A DNA stretch of 64,000 nt from Bacteroidales bacterium (GTDB lineage: Bacteria; Bacteroidota; Bacteroidia; Bacteroidales; F082), in NCBI GenBank assembly GCA_019454985.1, contig JACFNF010000005.1, forward strand, positions 62,001 to 126,000, written 5' to 3'. Positions 1 to 8,519 of this stretch are shown in pieces. Below the pieces are notes generated by a model. The model was not told where the DNA came from. It saw only the letters and a program-made list of their open reading frames with translations, and did not search any database. Every line of letters begins with the position of its first letter. Position 1 is the stretch's first letter. Made by a program: the position numbers and the translations under genes.

Positions 1-19
1 CGTAACATTTTATAGGCAG

Positions 20-1093
20 TTATCGTTTTTCGTAAGGCGCATAGCCCACAGGTTTGAGTGGCTGCAAGCGGCCCGATTTTTGTTTAGCCGGATCAGGGCA
101 ATCGCTTTTTGCTTTTTGGCTGTTGCGCATTTCAAAATATTTTTTATCGCGAATGTCATAACGCTCGTGGTCTGACGTACGACGGGTCTTTTCGTTTCGA
201 TTTTTGCTGGCAGGTTTGGTGAATCCGATACTGATTTCGTGAGTATTGCCGGCATAACGGTGGATACCACCGGCGCCAACCTCGAAAGTATAGTTGAATA
301 CCATCCCGTCAAATAATCGGGCGCCGGCCGAAAAACCAAAAAGCGAAGTACTTCTGAACAAAGCTCCAAACCAAACCTGCTTGTTGTAAACAAAAGTGCC
401 TGAAAGATCAAAATACGAAGGCATATTGATGGGCTTACGCAGCAATAAGCCCGGGCGGAAATCCCAGTTGGGAGCTAAATAAAAATTATTGGTCAGATAT
501 AGATGGAGATCGCGTTCAAAAGCAAATTTGGCTGTGTCATAAGGAAAATTGTATTGGTTGCGGGTTCTGAACAGAATGGGCATACCAAAAGCAGCCTGAA
601 AATCGTGATGGGTATAAACCAGTCCGAAACCTGTTCCAAGGTTAGAACTGAAAAGACGGTTCAGGTCTTTGAATACCGGATCGTCCAAATCAACATCGGC
701 TTGATCTAAACGAATCACATTTTGATAAAAATGGCCCCATATTCCAAAACTGAGAAGTTGCTCTTCTGCCAATTCCACATGAACAGCATAGCTGAGTCCG
801 GCACGAAGACGATAAAAAATATCGGCAAAATCGGCAAGGACATCAGCGCCTAACTGCATATTTCGGAATAGGTTGAAGTCGGCATTAAGTCCCACGGTAC
901 GCGGGCTGCCTTCAATGGCCGACCAATCGCGACGGTAATTCATAAAAAATTCCGACTGATTGGCTATACCGGCAAAAGCGGGATTCAAAGCAGCAGGATT
1001 CACAAGATAGTGCGACGTGACAGGTAATTGCTGTGTGCGTCCGGTAAAAACGCCTGCCAACAACAATATTGGAATAATAATCAGCTTTCTCAT
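20..1093 (-). CDS. PorP/SprF family type IX secretion outer-membrane protein
   Basis: A 357-residue protein with an N-terminal signal peptide (MRKLIIIPILLLAGVFTG) followed at once by the family signature: QLPVTSHYLVNPAALNPAFAG, then NQSEFFMNYRRDWSAIEGSP. The rest alternates short hydrophobic strands, as in an outer-membrane barrel. PorP/SprF proteins bind T9SS components or specific cargo of the type B (CHU_C) class and help place it on the cell surface. Its ATG overlaps the TAA stop of the upstream gene (TAATG), so the two are almost certainly translated together. That upstream gene encodes a CHU_C protein, which suggests this PorP is its dedicated partner (inference). The C-terminal 60 residues are unusually basic and Lys/Arg/Ser-rich. 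Confidence 0.93.
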   Translation of the reverse strand: MRKLIIIPILLLAGVFTGRTQQLPVTSHYLVNPAALNPAFAGIANQSEFFMNYRRDWSAIEGSPRTVGLNADFNLFRNMQLGADVLADFADIFYRLRAGLSYAVHVELAEEQLLSFGIWGHFYQNVIRLDQADVDLDDPVFKDLNRLFSSNLGTGFGLVYTHHDFQAAFGMPILFRTRNQYNFPYDTAKFAFERDLHLYLTNNFYLAPNWDFRPGLLLRKPINMPSYFDLSGTFVYNKQVWFGALFRSTSLFGFSAGARLFDGMVFNYTFEVGAGGIHRYAGNTHEISIGFTKPASKNRNEKTRRTSDHERYDIRDKKYFEMRNSQKAKSDCPDPAKQKSGRLQPLKPVGYAPYEKR

Positions 1094-3861
1094 TATCTGA
1101 TAATACTTAAGGGTCCTTTAAAAACTTGGCCGTCTTTGGCCTCAATCACATAATAATAAGTGCCTTCAGGCAGGGGATTCCCCTGATAATACCCGTTCCA
1201 TTTGTTGTCATAATCATTGCTCTGAAAAACCAGCGCTCCGGCTCTGGTGTAAACAGCAACCCTGGCCGGAGAAACGCGGGCCAGATCTTTAATCACCCAA
1301 TAATCGTTGTAACCATCATTGTTGGGTGTAAACAGATTCATAATACCTTCGATATCAGGTTGATTCGAACCGTTTCCTTTGATTACATTAAAGTTCCTGC
1401 GAACTCCGCAACCGCCTTGATAAACATCAACATAATAAGTGCCTTCTGAGGTCACATTGAAAGTCCGCGAACGACTGCCGCCTTTCCAGACGATACTGTC
1501 ATAAATACTGTTGATGGTAAACGTAAGACTGCTGCCTTTTGGTAAAACCATATTTTCTCCTTCGTTGACCAAAGTCCCGTCAGTGAGCCTGAGATCAACC
1601 ATTGGCGGACTACTAATGGAGAGTGTTGCGCGGGCGGTGTCGCTACATCCGTAATTAGTGGTTACTGCCAACAAAACCTGATATGTTCCGGTTTGGCTGT
1701 ATTCATAGGTGAAACTAATTTTATCGTATTCGTTGCCATCGCCCACCGACCAATACCGCGAAACAATGCTCCCGACGGAGGTTGTTGACTCGTCCACAAA
1801 CTGTGTGGGCTGCCCAAAACAATGGTTTGAGGTGCTGAATCGTGCCTGAGGATAGGAGGCTACAATAACCGGATTGTATTTGGTGTGAATGGCGCCACTG
1901 GCTGTTCTGACACGCAGGCCAACAAGGTTTTCACCGGTGTTTGGAAGCACAACTTCCAATTGGTCGCCGGTGCCATCGGCAAACAAACCATTTCCTGTTA
2001 AATCCCACTCTTTCACTAAAATAGAATCGTTGCTGCTTACCTGGGCTGTAAGGATTGTTTTATTTCCAAAGCAAACGGTATTGGACGTAAAATTCACCTC
2101 GGTAGTGTAAACAACTTCAACACGGGCTGTGTCGGAAGCCGAACAGCCATGGATGTCAGTGCCTTTCACCCAATAATTGGTGCTTTGTCGTGGCGCAACT
2201 GTAATGCTTTGTCCGGTGCTGCCATTCGACCACAAATAACTTGTGGCACCAGTGGCCGAAAGTTGTACTTCGGTGCCCGGATCAATGATAGCCTGAGCCG
2301 GAAAAACCTGAACATTAGGCAAAGGCAATACGCCAATCTGGATAGTGTCGGAAACCACAAACCCATTGGTGGTAGCTTTTGCCCAGAGCTGCATGGATTG
2401 TGTAGGCGTCAGGGTGATGCTTTGGGTAGTTTGTCCGGTACTCCATAGATAAGATTGTGCCGGAGGGGCAGTGAACTGGAGGGTTGTGCCAAAACAAACT
2501 GTGGTGTCGCCGCCGAGAAATGGAATGTTCGGACAAAAACCTTGTTCATAGTTAATACCGCTTAAAGCACATAACCTGTCGCGAAGCTGGTCTTTGGCGG
2601 GGCCGGCTGGGAGCATCTGAACAAAGTCCATCGCTGTCAGTGCATTGGCAGGAGTTTTATTCCCCTCGGCCACACTCACAGCATTTTGCGCCCTCTCAAG
2701 AGCATCACCCACCACGCGGCCTTCCCATTTCAGGTTGAGCAATGCCTTGTTCTGATTATATAGATACGTGGAAAGCTGGTTTGGCTCCTGAACCGTCATG
2801 TTGATAATGTTGGATTCACCTTCCACTGTGATTGTCATGGCATAATAACGAAAGTTTTGGGGGATATTCTGTCCGCTCAATGTAATGGTCAACACATTGC
2901 CATTGAGGGTTGTGTTTACGGTGATCAGCTCTTTCAAACGAAGATATTCAAACACTTCGGAGGATGTGGCCGACCATATTTTATTCGATCCGTCTTTGCC
3001 AAAAGCCGCAGCGATCTGGTTCATCTGGCTCTTGAATTGCTCAAAACTGATGTCAACGCCCCCAAAACCATGATTATAAAAGGTGGCAATATAATGATTG
3101 TTGGGGCCGCTTTGATTGGCAATACCCTGCACTTGCTGAAAAAGATTGGCAGTAATGCTTCCGCGCGACAACTCCACGCCTTGAATGCTTGGCAGAGATT
3201 CTACCCTTGCCGGATTTTGAATTGCATTGATCCCATCGTGATATACCACAAGATGATGCTGCTTGGCAATGGGAATATGGCCGGCAATGTTGTTCGGTAC
3301 CACATAAATATCCATATCGTAACCGCCCGGTATTGTGCCGCTCAGGGTTTTTCGTTTGGTGTAACTCAAGTTTCTTCGTATATCAAGCTCGTAGTCGTTG
3401 GTGGGCGGATCCGCAACACCGTGATTCACCAATCCAAATTCACCGGCCCAAAGATTAATCAGATTGTCCCAGTGTAGGTAGCCGTTCACGTAATTGTGAA
3501 TGTCCTGCCCAAGACCGTTAAACGAAAAATGAACAGCATCCATCTTAAATGGTTGAAAATTCTGAGGATTGCCTTCTGTATAATACAATCCCGGATTTCC
3601 CTGTTGCCCCTTGAAGAAAGGCATCACCTGATCATGAACCGCCGGATTGCTGTCGTCCATCTGAAGAATAAGCGCAAAATCTTTGTTGTATTTCAAAGGT
3701 GCTTTAACCACCTGAGGCATGACGGCCGGTGGCTCAGCGAACGTGATGGTAATCGTGAAATCTTCAATATTGCTTTTTTGACCTGACTGCCCGAACGATA
3801 AACTACTCATCAACAGTAAGGTAGAAAAAACAATCAAATATATCCGGTATTTGGCTGCCAT
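1093..3861 (-). CDS. Large surface protein with Ig-like/PKD domains and a T9SS type B (CHU_C) C-terminus
   Basis: A 922-residue secreted protein. The signal peptide ends near SLSFGQS. Residues about 35-340 form an N-terminal domain with features that recall NodB-type polysaccharide deacetylases (LILQMDDSNP near residue 65, LVNHGV near 145, ATFYNHGFG near 260), but I regard this as tentative. Two Ig-like modules follow, with the repeated element YLWS(T/N)G. A PKD module comes next (FVDESTT, YWSVGDGNEYD, YEYSQTGTY). The last 80 residues are the gliding-motility-associated CHU_C domain (NLFTPNNDGYNDYW ... WNGYYQGNPLPEGTYYYVI), which directs export by T9SS. A -7-like box TACTTTTA (minus strand, 3896-3903) lies about 35 bases upstream of the start. 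It overlaps the PorP/SprF start downstream. Confidence 0.9.
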   Translation of the reverse strand: MAAKYRIYLIVFSTLLLMSSLSFGQSGQKSNIEDFTITITFAEPPAVMPQVVKAPLKYNKDFALILQMDDSNPAVHDQVMPFFKGQQGNPGLYYTEGNPQNFQPFKMDAVHFSFNGLGQDIHNYVNGYLHWDNLINLWAGEFGLVNHGVADPPTNDYELDIRRNLSYTKRKTLSGTIPGGYDMDIYVVPNNIAGHIPIAKQHHLVVYHDGINAIQNPARVESLPSIQGVELSRGSITANLFQQVQGIANQSGPNNHYIATFYNHGFGGVDISFEQFKSQMNQIAAAFGKDGSNKIWSATSSEVFEYLRLKELITVNTTLNGNVLTITLSGQNIPQNFRYYAMTITVEGESNIINMTVQEPNQLSTYLYNQNKALLNLKWEGRVVGDALERAQNAVSVAEGNKTPANALTAMDFVQMLPAGPAKDQLRDRLCALSGINYEQGFCPNIPFLGGDTTVCFGTTLQFTAPPAQSYLWSTGQTTQSITLTPTQSMQLWAKATTNGFVVSDTIQIGVLPLPNVQVFPAQAIIDPGTEVQLSATGATSYLWSNGSTGQSITVAPRQSTNYWVKGTDIHGCSASDTARVEVVYTTEVNFTSNTVCFGNKTILTAQVSSNDSILVKEWDLTGNGLFADGTGDQLEVVLPNTGENLVGLRVRTASGAIHTKYNPVIVASYPQARFSTSNHCFGQPTQFVDESTTSVGSIVSRYWSVGDGNEYDKISFTYEYSQTGTYQVLLAVTTNYGCSDTARATLSISSPPMVDLRLTDGTLVNEGENMVLPKGSSLTFTINSIYDSIVWKGGSRSRTFNVTSEGTYYVDVYQGGCGVRRNFNVIKGNGSNQPDIEGIMNLFTPNNDGYNDYWVIKDLARVSPARVAVYTRAGALVFQSNDYDNKWNGYYQGNPLPEGTYYYVIEAKDGQVFKGPLSIIR

Positions 3862-4046
3862 AAAAAATGAGGTTTTTATATGGTTTTTAAAAGGATAAAA
3901 GTAAAGTATTTTTTAGAACTACAATCCATATTAAGCAGATTTTTTTCAATTGAATTGGTCAATATTTTGTAATCTATAGAGAATCTGTATAGATGTTCTA
4001 ATTTTTAAATATAGTCAGAAAAAAAATACAAAAAATTGAATATTTG

Positions 4047-4078
4047 TTTGCATTGATGGTCGTTGATATTTACATTTG
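4047..4078 (+). promoter_or_regulatory. Bacteroidota promoter for the barrel gene at 4120
   Basis: TTTG at 4047-4050 and TACATTTG at 4071-4078, separated by 20 bases. This matches the phylum consensus of a -33 TTG and a -7 TAnnTTTG. The ATG at 4120 is 41 bases downstream. Confidence 0.75.
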
Positions 4079-4119
4079 CATTGCAATTTTCTAAACATTT
4101 ACTAAAACTAATCAATCTT

Positions 4120-4682
4120 ATGAAAAAAGCACTCTCTTTTGTTCTTGTAATTTTACTGGCAGCTGGAATGTTGCAAGCACAGGAAAGCACCTTTAACAAA
4201 GGCGACAAAGTTCTCAACCTCGGTGTAGTTTGCTCTCAGGGATGTATAGCGGAACCGGCTATACCAGCAAAATCCCGCCCATTTCTGCTTCACTCGAATT
4301 TGGTATCGCCGACGACGTTTTGGATGTTGGTTCAATTGGCGTTGGCGGATATTTGGGCTATTCAGCCGCAAAATGGGAAACATCTTATTTTGGCGGAACT
4401 TGGGGATGGAAATATTCAAGCATCCTGTTGGGCGCCAGAGGCTCCTTCCACTATCCTCTTGTTGACAAGCTCGACACTTATGCCGGTATTATGTTAGGGT
4501 ATAACATTGTTTCCTCTTCAGAAATCGGGAATGTGCAGACAGGTTATTCTGCTTCGAGTAGTGCTGCATTTTTCTCGGGTTATGCCGGAGCACGCTATTA
4601 CTTCAGCGAAAAATTTGGCGTGATGGGCGAAGTGGGAACTGGTATTGCTTACCTCAATCTTGGAATCGCATTGAAACTTTAA
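4120..4682 (+). pseudogene. Outer-membrane beta-barrel protein, interrupted by a frameshift
   Basis: The first part encodes a signal peptide and mature start (MKKALSFVLVILLAAGMLQAQ, then STFNKGDKVLNLGV). At about 4224-4232 the frame shifts to one that continues SGMYSGTGYTSKIPPISASLEFGI and ends in a barrel strand (YLNLGIALKL). Adding one G to the run GTGTAGTTTG would restore a single frame reading NLGVGLLSGMYSGTGY. Without it, the first frame runs on only to 4497 with unlike composition. The restored protein would be about 187 residues, typical of small Bacteroidota outer-membrane proteins. A good promoter and a terminator flank it, so this is either a recent mutation or a sequencing or assembly error. 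Confidence 0.75.
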
Positions 4683-4703
4683 AAAGTCTGTTATGTTTTG
4701 AGG

Positions 4704-4736
4704 ACAGGCCGCCCATGAGGATGGCCTGTTTTTTTC
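4704..4736 (+). terminator. Rho-independent terminator of the barrel gene
   Basis: Stem ACAGGCC (4704-4710) / GGCCTGT (4723-4729), a 12-base loop, followed by a run of T, 22 bases after the stop codon. Confidence 0.85.
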
Positions 4737-4800
4737 TTTTTTGGAAGTGGAAAGTTAACAATTAAACATTTCGCAGCATTTAACAATAATCCAAAGCAAT

Positions 4801-4835
4801 AAAAAAGACGAAGTGGAGGCACTTCGTCTTTTTTT
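4801..4835. terminator. Bidirectional terminator between barrel gene and tRNA-Asn
   Basis: Stem GACGAAGTG (4807-4815) / CACTTCGTC (4820-4828) with a GAGG loop, flanked by A6 on the left and T7 on the right, so it can work on both strands. On the minus strand it begins one base after the tRNA-Asn 3' end. Confidence 0.85.
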
Positions 4836-4836
4836 G

Positions 4837-4910
4837 CTCCCCCTGCTGGACTTGAACCAGCGACCCTCTGATTAACAGTCAGATGCTCTAACCAACTGAG
4901 CTAAGGAGGA
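4837..4910 (-). tRNA. tRNA-Asn (anticodon GTT)
   Basis: Reverse complement starts TCCTCCTTAGCTCAG and folds into a full cloverleaf. The acceptor TCCTCCT pairs with AGGGGGA (one T-G pair). The anticodon stem TCTGA/TCAGA encloses CTGTTAA (GTT), and the T-arm carries GGTTCAAGTCC. No CCA triplet is encoded. Confidence 0.95.
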
Positions 4911-4932
4911 ATTTTCTCATCGAATGAGGGTG

Positions 4933-4963
4933 CAAAATTAATTCTTTTTTAGGTTCAACCAAA
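4933..4963 (-). promoter_or_regulatory. Promoter of tRNA-Asn
   Basis: Minus strand TTTG (4960-4963), 19 bases, then TAATTTTG (4933-4940), 22 bases before the tRNA 5' end. Confidence 0.75.
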
Positions 4964-5090
4964 TGTTTTTTGAAAAAAATCGCATGAAAGCTGTCATCGT
5001 ATTGAAAATGATAACAATATAAAGAAATGGCGAGCTTTTAACGACTTTTGTTGACCAATAATGTATCTGATCTTTCATTGAGTTGTCTTT

Positions 5091-7043
5091 TTAGGCTAAA
5101 CGTGGCTTGATAACAGGGCTTTTCGATTTGACCGGAATAGTCAAGGGGATCATCTCCACCGAAACCATGGTTTTGTCAAGGCCATAGGCTCTTACATCCC
5201 CAATGCCAATGCGTTTGAGCAGATAATACATATTGAGGGTAAAGCGCTCATGGAAAGGTAGGTCAATAATCTTGCTTACCTGGCGGTCCAGATGTACAAA
5301 CCGAAAATCGGCCGGTATCTGATATTTTTTCAACGAAGGATACTGACTCACCAGATTGATTTTCCCTTCTTCGCTCATGGTGAGCAACACCTGATTGAAA
5401 TAGTCGGAAATGCGAGGCTGAACCTTGAATCCCAGATAAAAATCAATCCGGTAGATTTTTTTCTCCCAAAGCTCGGTCACTTTGTATTCTAAAGTGTTGG
5501 GCTCATCTAAAATATCAACGTGCAGAAACCAATACACATCGGCGCGCTTTGGCAGGCGTTTAATCAACGAGTAAATGGTTTTTTCTTCAATGTCGGTCAA
5601 TAAATCCGCATGTGTGGTGTAAACGAGCTGACTGGCGTATTTCGGAACCGCCTCATCCGAACTCAGGTCGTTGAGCACCGGCAGATAGTCCTTGATGGCC
5701 AAAAACGAAATGAACCTGTTGCGGATTTGCCGACCTCTGTACATCATCACCATGATAAATGCCAAAATGGAGGCAGCCACGACCGTGAACCAGCCGCCAT
5801 GCACAAATTTGTTCAGATTGGCCACAAGAAAAACACCTTCGATGGTGAAATAAACCAGAATAAACAATGCGATGATGAACCAGGAAACTTTTCGTGTTTT
5901 AAGATAAAAAACCATCAGTACCGAAGTCATGAGCATAGTAATCGTAATAGACAAGCCATAAGCGGCTTCCATATTCTCCGAGGTTTGAAAAATGAGAATC
6001 ACTAATACACAAGAAAAATAGAGCACCCAGTTGATGGCAGGGATGTACATCTGCCCTTTGGCTGCCGAAGGATATTTGATCCTAATTTTAGGCCAGAGGT
6101 TGAGCGAAATGGCTTCGCTAATCAATGAGAAAGAGCCTGAAATGAGGGCCTGACTGGCAATCACAGCGGCTATGGTAGCCAAAAAAACGCCAAAAGGCAG
6201 AAACCATTGGGGCATTACGGCAAAAAACGGATTCGTGCCCGAAGGAATATGGCCGATATTCTCCATGATCCAGGCTCCCTGACCCAGATAGTTGAGCACA
6301 AGCGCTGTTTTAACATAAATCCAGCTTACTCTGATGTTTTTGATGCCGCAATGGCCCAGATCGGTATAAAGTGCTTCGGCTCCGGTGGTGCAAAGAAACA
6401 CCGCACCCAAAAGTAATATTCCACCCGGATATTCGGTCAGCAATTTGATGGCGTAATAAGGATTGAGTGCTTTGATGATGGAAGGATGGGTGACGATGAG
6501 GCTGGCGCCCACCACACCCAACATCAGAAACCATAAAAACATCAACGGGCCGAACGTTTTACCAACAGCCGAAGTCCCGAGTTGCTGAGCGAAGAATATT
6601 GCTGTGATGATACCAAAAACGATGGGAATAACAGGAATAGAGTCCCCATAATGACTTAGGCCTTCGATGGCCGAAGTTACCGTGATGGAAGGCGTAATAA
6701 CCCCATCGGCCATCAGCGCGCTGCCTCCAATGATGGCAAAGGCACTCAGCCATTTATAGTCCTTGCGTAAAAGCGTGAAAAGCGAAAAAATCCCGCCTTC
6801 ACCCTTATTATCGGCTCGGAGGGTGATGATGATGTATTTCAGTGTGGTCTGAAGCGTCAGTGTCCAGAAAACACTCGAGACCGAGCCATACACAAGAAGT
6901 TCGTTCACCTCGCCCGACCAGTCAAGTATTGCTTTGAAAACATAAAGCGGTGAAGTGCCGATATCACCATAAATAATCCCTAACGTAACAATAACTCCGG
7001 CAACACTTAGTTTTGAAAGTGAATCGTTTCGGCTGACTGACAT
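5091..7043 (-). CDS. kup: Kup family potassium uptake permease
   Basis: A 650-residue integral membrane protein, close to the usual length of Kup/HAK transporters, which take up K+ with H+. The N-terminus carries the family signature TLGIIYGDIGTSPLYVFK (about residues 20-37). About twelve hydrophobic segments follow to residue 440, with DGVITPSITVTSAIEGL near 115 and the polar signature GAEALYTDLGHCG near 220. The last 200 residues form a cytosolic domain. It is a single-gene unit: the next gene on this strand is tRNA-Asn, and the radical SAM gene upstream is divergent. A -7 box lies at 7070-7077. No kdp or ktr genes are nearby. Confidence 0.95.
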   Translation of the reverse strand: MSVSRNDSLSKLSVAGVIVTLGIIYGDIGTSPLYVFKAILDWSGEVNELLVYGSVSSVFWTLTLQTTLKYIIITLRADNKGEGGIFSLFTLLRKDYKWLSAFAIIGGSALMADGVITPSITVTSAIEGLSHYGDSIPVIPIVFGIITAIFFAQQLGTSAVGKTFGPLMFLWFLMLGVVGASLIVTHPSIIKALNPYYAIKLLTEYPGGILLLGAVFLCTTGAEALYTDLGHCGIKNIRVSWIYVKTALVLNYLGQGAWIMENIGHIPSGTNPFFAVMPQWFLPFGVFLATIAAVIASQALISGSFSLISEAISLNLWPKIRIKYPSAAKGQMYIPAINWVLYFSCVLVILIFQTSENMEAAYGLSITITMLMTSVLMVFYLKTRKVSWFIIALFILVYFTIEGVFLVANLNKFVHGGWFTVVAASILAFIMVMMYRGRQIRNRFISFLAIKDYLPVLNDLSSDEAVPKYASQLVYTTHADLLTDIEEKTIYSLIKRLPKRADVYWFLHVDILDEPNTLEYKVTELWEKKIYRIDFYLGFKVQPRISDYFNQVLLTMSEEGKINLVSQYPSLKKYQIPADFRFVHLDRQVSKIIDLPFHERFTLNMYYLLKRIGIGDVRAYGLDKTMVSVEMIPLTIPVKSKSPVIKPRLA

Positions 7044-7069
7044 GGCTCAATCTGGTTAGAAAAAACGTG

Positions 7070-7077
7070 CAAATGTA
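7070..7077 (-). promoter_or_regulatory. -7 box of kup
   Basis: Minus-strand TACATTTG, 26 bases before the kup ATG. I see no clear -33 element at the usual distance. Confidence 0.6.
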
Positions 7078-7259
7078 AAGTAAAGCAAAATGCCTCAGAC
7101 ATATTACTCAATTTTTTTTATCTTCTTGAAAAAGAGCGGATAACAACCATGACCTGATAATTTGAAAATGTTTCTTTCAATCGTTGGCAGGAAGACGGGT
7201 TATTGCTAAAAACTCAAAATCAAGCGCAATCGGTGGAAGACTGACCCGACGAAAAGCCT

Positions 7260-7267
7260 TATTTTTG
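7260..7267 (+). promoter_or_regulatory. -7 box of the radical SAM gene
   Basis: TATTTTTG, 20 bases before the ATG at 7288, in the 244-base divergent region shared with kup. Nothing else recognisable was seen in that region. Confidence 0.6.
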
Positions 7268-7287
7268 CACCGTTAATCACTTGAACG

Positions 7288-8067
7288 ATGGGTGTTTTTT
7301 TGTTTGACGAGATGATTTTTGGCCCGGTCCGAAGTCGTCGGCTTGGTGTTTCTTTGGGGTTGAACCTTTTACCTACATATAAAAAGGTGTGTAGTTTTAA
7401 TTGTATCTATTGTGAATGTGGCTGGACGGGAGAGACCCGCCCCGAAGCCGGTAAAATTCCCAATGTGGAAGAATACAGACTGGCCTTAACCGCAAAACTC
7501 CAACAGCTACAAGGTACTGATTTCGAGCCGGACAGCCTGACTTTTGCCGGCAATGGCGAACCAACACTTCATCCCGATTTTGCCGGGATCATTGATATCA
7601 CCCTCGCGCTGCGAAATCAGTTTGCGCCAAAAGCCACCGTCAGTGTGCTGACAAACGGGAGTATGCTGCACAAGAAAGAGGTGGCCGATGCATTGAAAAA
7701 GGTCGAAAACAGCTTACTCAAATTAGATGGAGGAACCGAAGAAACCATCCGCGCCATCAACGGGCCGGCCAAAGCCTTCAGCCTTCGGGCTTATGTGGAA
7801 CAACTGAAAGCTTTCAACGGACGATTGGTCATTCAAAGCCTTTTTTTGCGCGGACAGCATAATGGCGTTGCCATTGACAACACTACAGATCAAGAAATAG
7901 ATGCCTGGTTGAAGCTTATTTCCGAGATAAAACCGGCAAAAGTGATGGTTTATGCCATCGAACGCGACACTGCAGCCCATAATCTTGTCAAGCTGCCCAA
8001 GGATGAACTCGAACAAATTGCCCAAAAAGTAAGACAGCTCGGCATCGAGACAGAAGTATTTGCTTAA
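7288..8067 (+). CDS. Radical SAM protein (COG0731-like)
   Basis: A 259-residue protein with the radical-SAM cluster motif CSFNCIYC (Cys35, Cys39, Cys42), which binds a [4Fe-4S] cluster and S-adenosylmethionine. The SAM-site element TFAGNGEPTLHPDF is near residue 91. The opening FGPVRSRRLGVSLGLNLLP is typical of a widespread group related to the TYW1 wyosine enzymes. Bacterial members act on unknown substrates, so no reaction can be given. A -7 box at 7260 supports the start at 7288. The repeat-protein gene follows after 11 bases and is probably co-transcribed. Confidence 0.88.
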   Translation: MGVFLFDEMIFGPVRSRRLGVSLGLNLLPTYKKVCSFNCIYCECGWTGETRPEAGKIPNVEEYRLALTAKLQQLQGTDFEPDSLTFAGNGEPTLHPDFAGIIDITLALRNQFAPKATVSVLTNGSMLHKKEVADALKKVENSLLKLDGGTEETIRAINGPAKAFSLRAYVEQLKAFNGRLVIQSLFLRGQHNGVAIDNTTDQEIDAWLKLISEIKPAKVMVYAIERDTAAHNLVKLPKDELEQIAQKVRQLGIETEVFA

Positions 8068-8078
8068 TAACAATAGCC

Positions 8079-8477
8079 TTGAAACAATACCCTGTTGAAG
8101 TATGGATGGCCCTGGCCGAAACCTTTTCGGGGAAGGAACAGTTTCATCAATGGCTGTTGCAAAACGGCTATCCCGAGCTGGCGGCTTTCAGCAGCGCAGT
8201 CAGGGGCAGTCAGGAGGCATTCGACTGGCTGATGCAACATTCCTTTTTTCATCTGGCTGCCCTCGATGGGGCGATTGACAATCAACCACAACCAACCCAA
8301 TGGCTTCAGACACACGGTTTTGTGGTTTTTGTCCATCTGGCCGCAGCCGTCAACCTCCAGCCTGCCTCGTTGCTTTGGCTCGAAAACAACCACTTGGATA
8401 TTTTCATTCACCTTGCAAACCGAATACGCGAATACAGAGAAAACCAGACTTTCGATTACCATAAAAAGAATTTCTGA
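8079..8477 (+). CDS. Hypothetical protein of four 25-residue W-L repeats
   Basis: About 132 residues from a TTG start, or 123 from ATG at 8106. I do not recognise a named family. The sequence is an exact tandem repeat: Trp-Leu pairs fall at residues 25/26, 50/51, 75/76 and 100/101. Each unit reads roughly WL..(N/H)(G/S)(Y/F)..(L/F)..(L/F)..A(V/I). The first begins WLLQNGYPELAAFSSAV and the second WLMQHSFFHLAALDGAI. No signal peptide or membrane segment is present, so it should be cytosolic. The pattern suggests paired short helices stacked as a solenoid (inference). It follows the radical SAM gene by 11 bases. Confidence 0.7.
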   Translation: MKQYPVEVWMALAETFSGKEQFHQWLLQNGYPELAAFSSAVRGSQEAFDWLMQHSFFHLAALDGAIDNQPQPTQWLQTHGFVVFVHLAAAVNLQPASLLWLENNHLDIFIHLANRIREYRENQTFDYHKKNF

Positions 8478-8485
8478 TAATTTTG
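8478..8485 (+). promoter_or_regulatory. -7 box of the PorT-like gene
   Basis: TAATTTTG directly after the stop codon of the repeat-protein gene and 34 bases before the ATG at 8520. Confidence 0.5.
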
Positions 8486-8519
8486 AATATGTTTGTTTTC
8501 TGGTTTGTAAAAGAATAGC

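Noticed and set aside
2857..3477. Plus-strand frame of 206 residues inside the CHU_C protein gene
   Set aside because: Opposite a real coding region with signal peptide and domains; no promoter box or recognisable motif.
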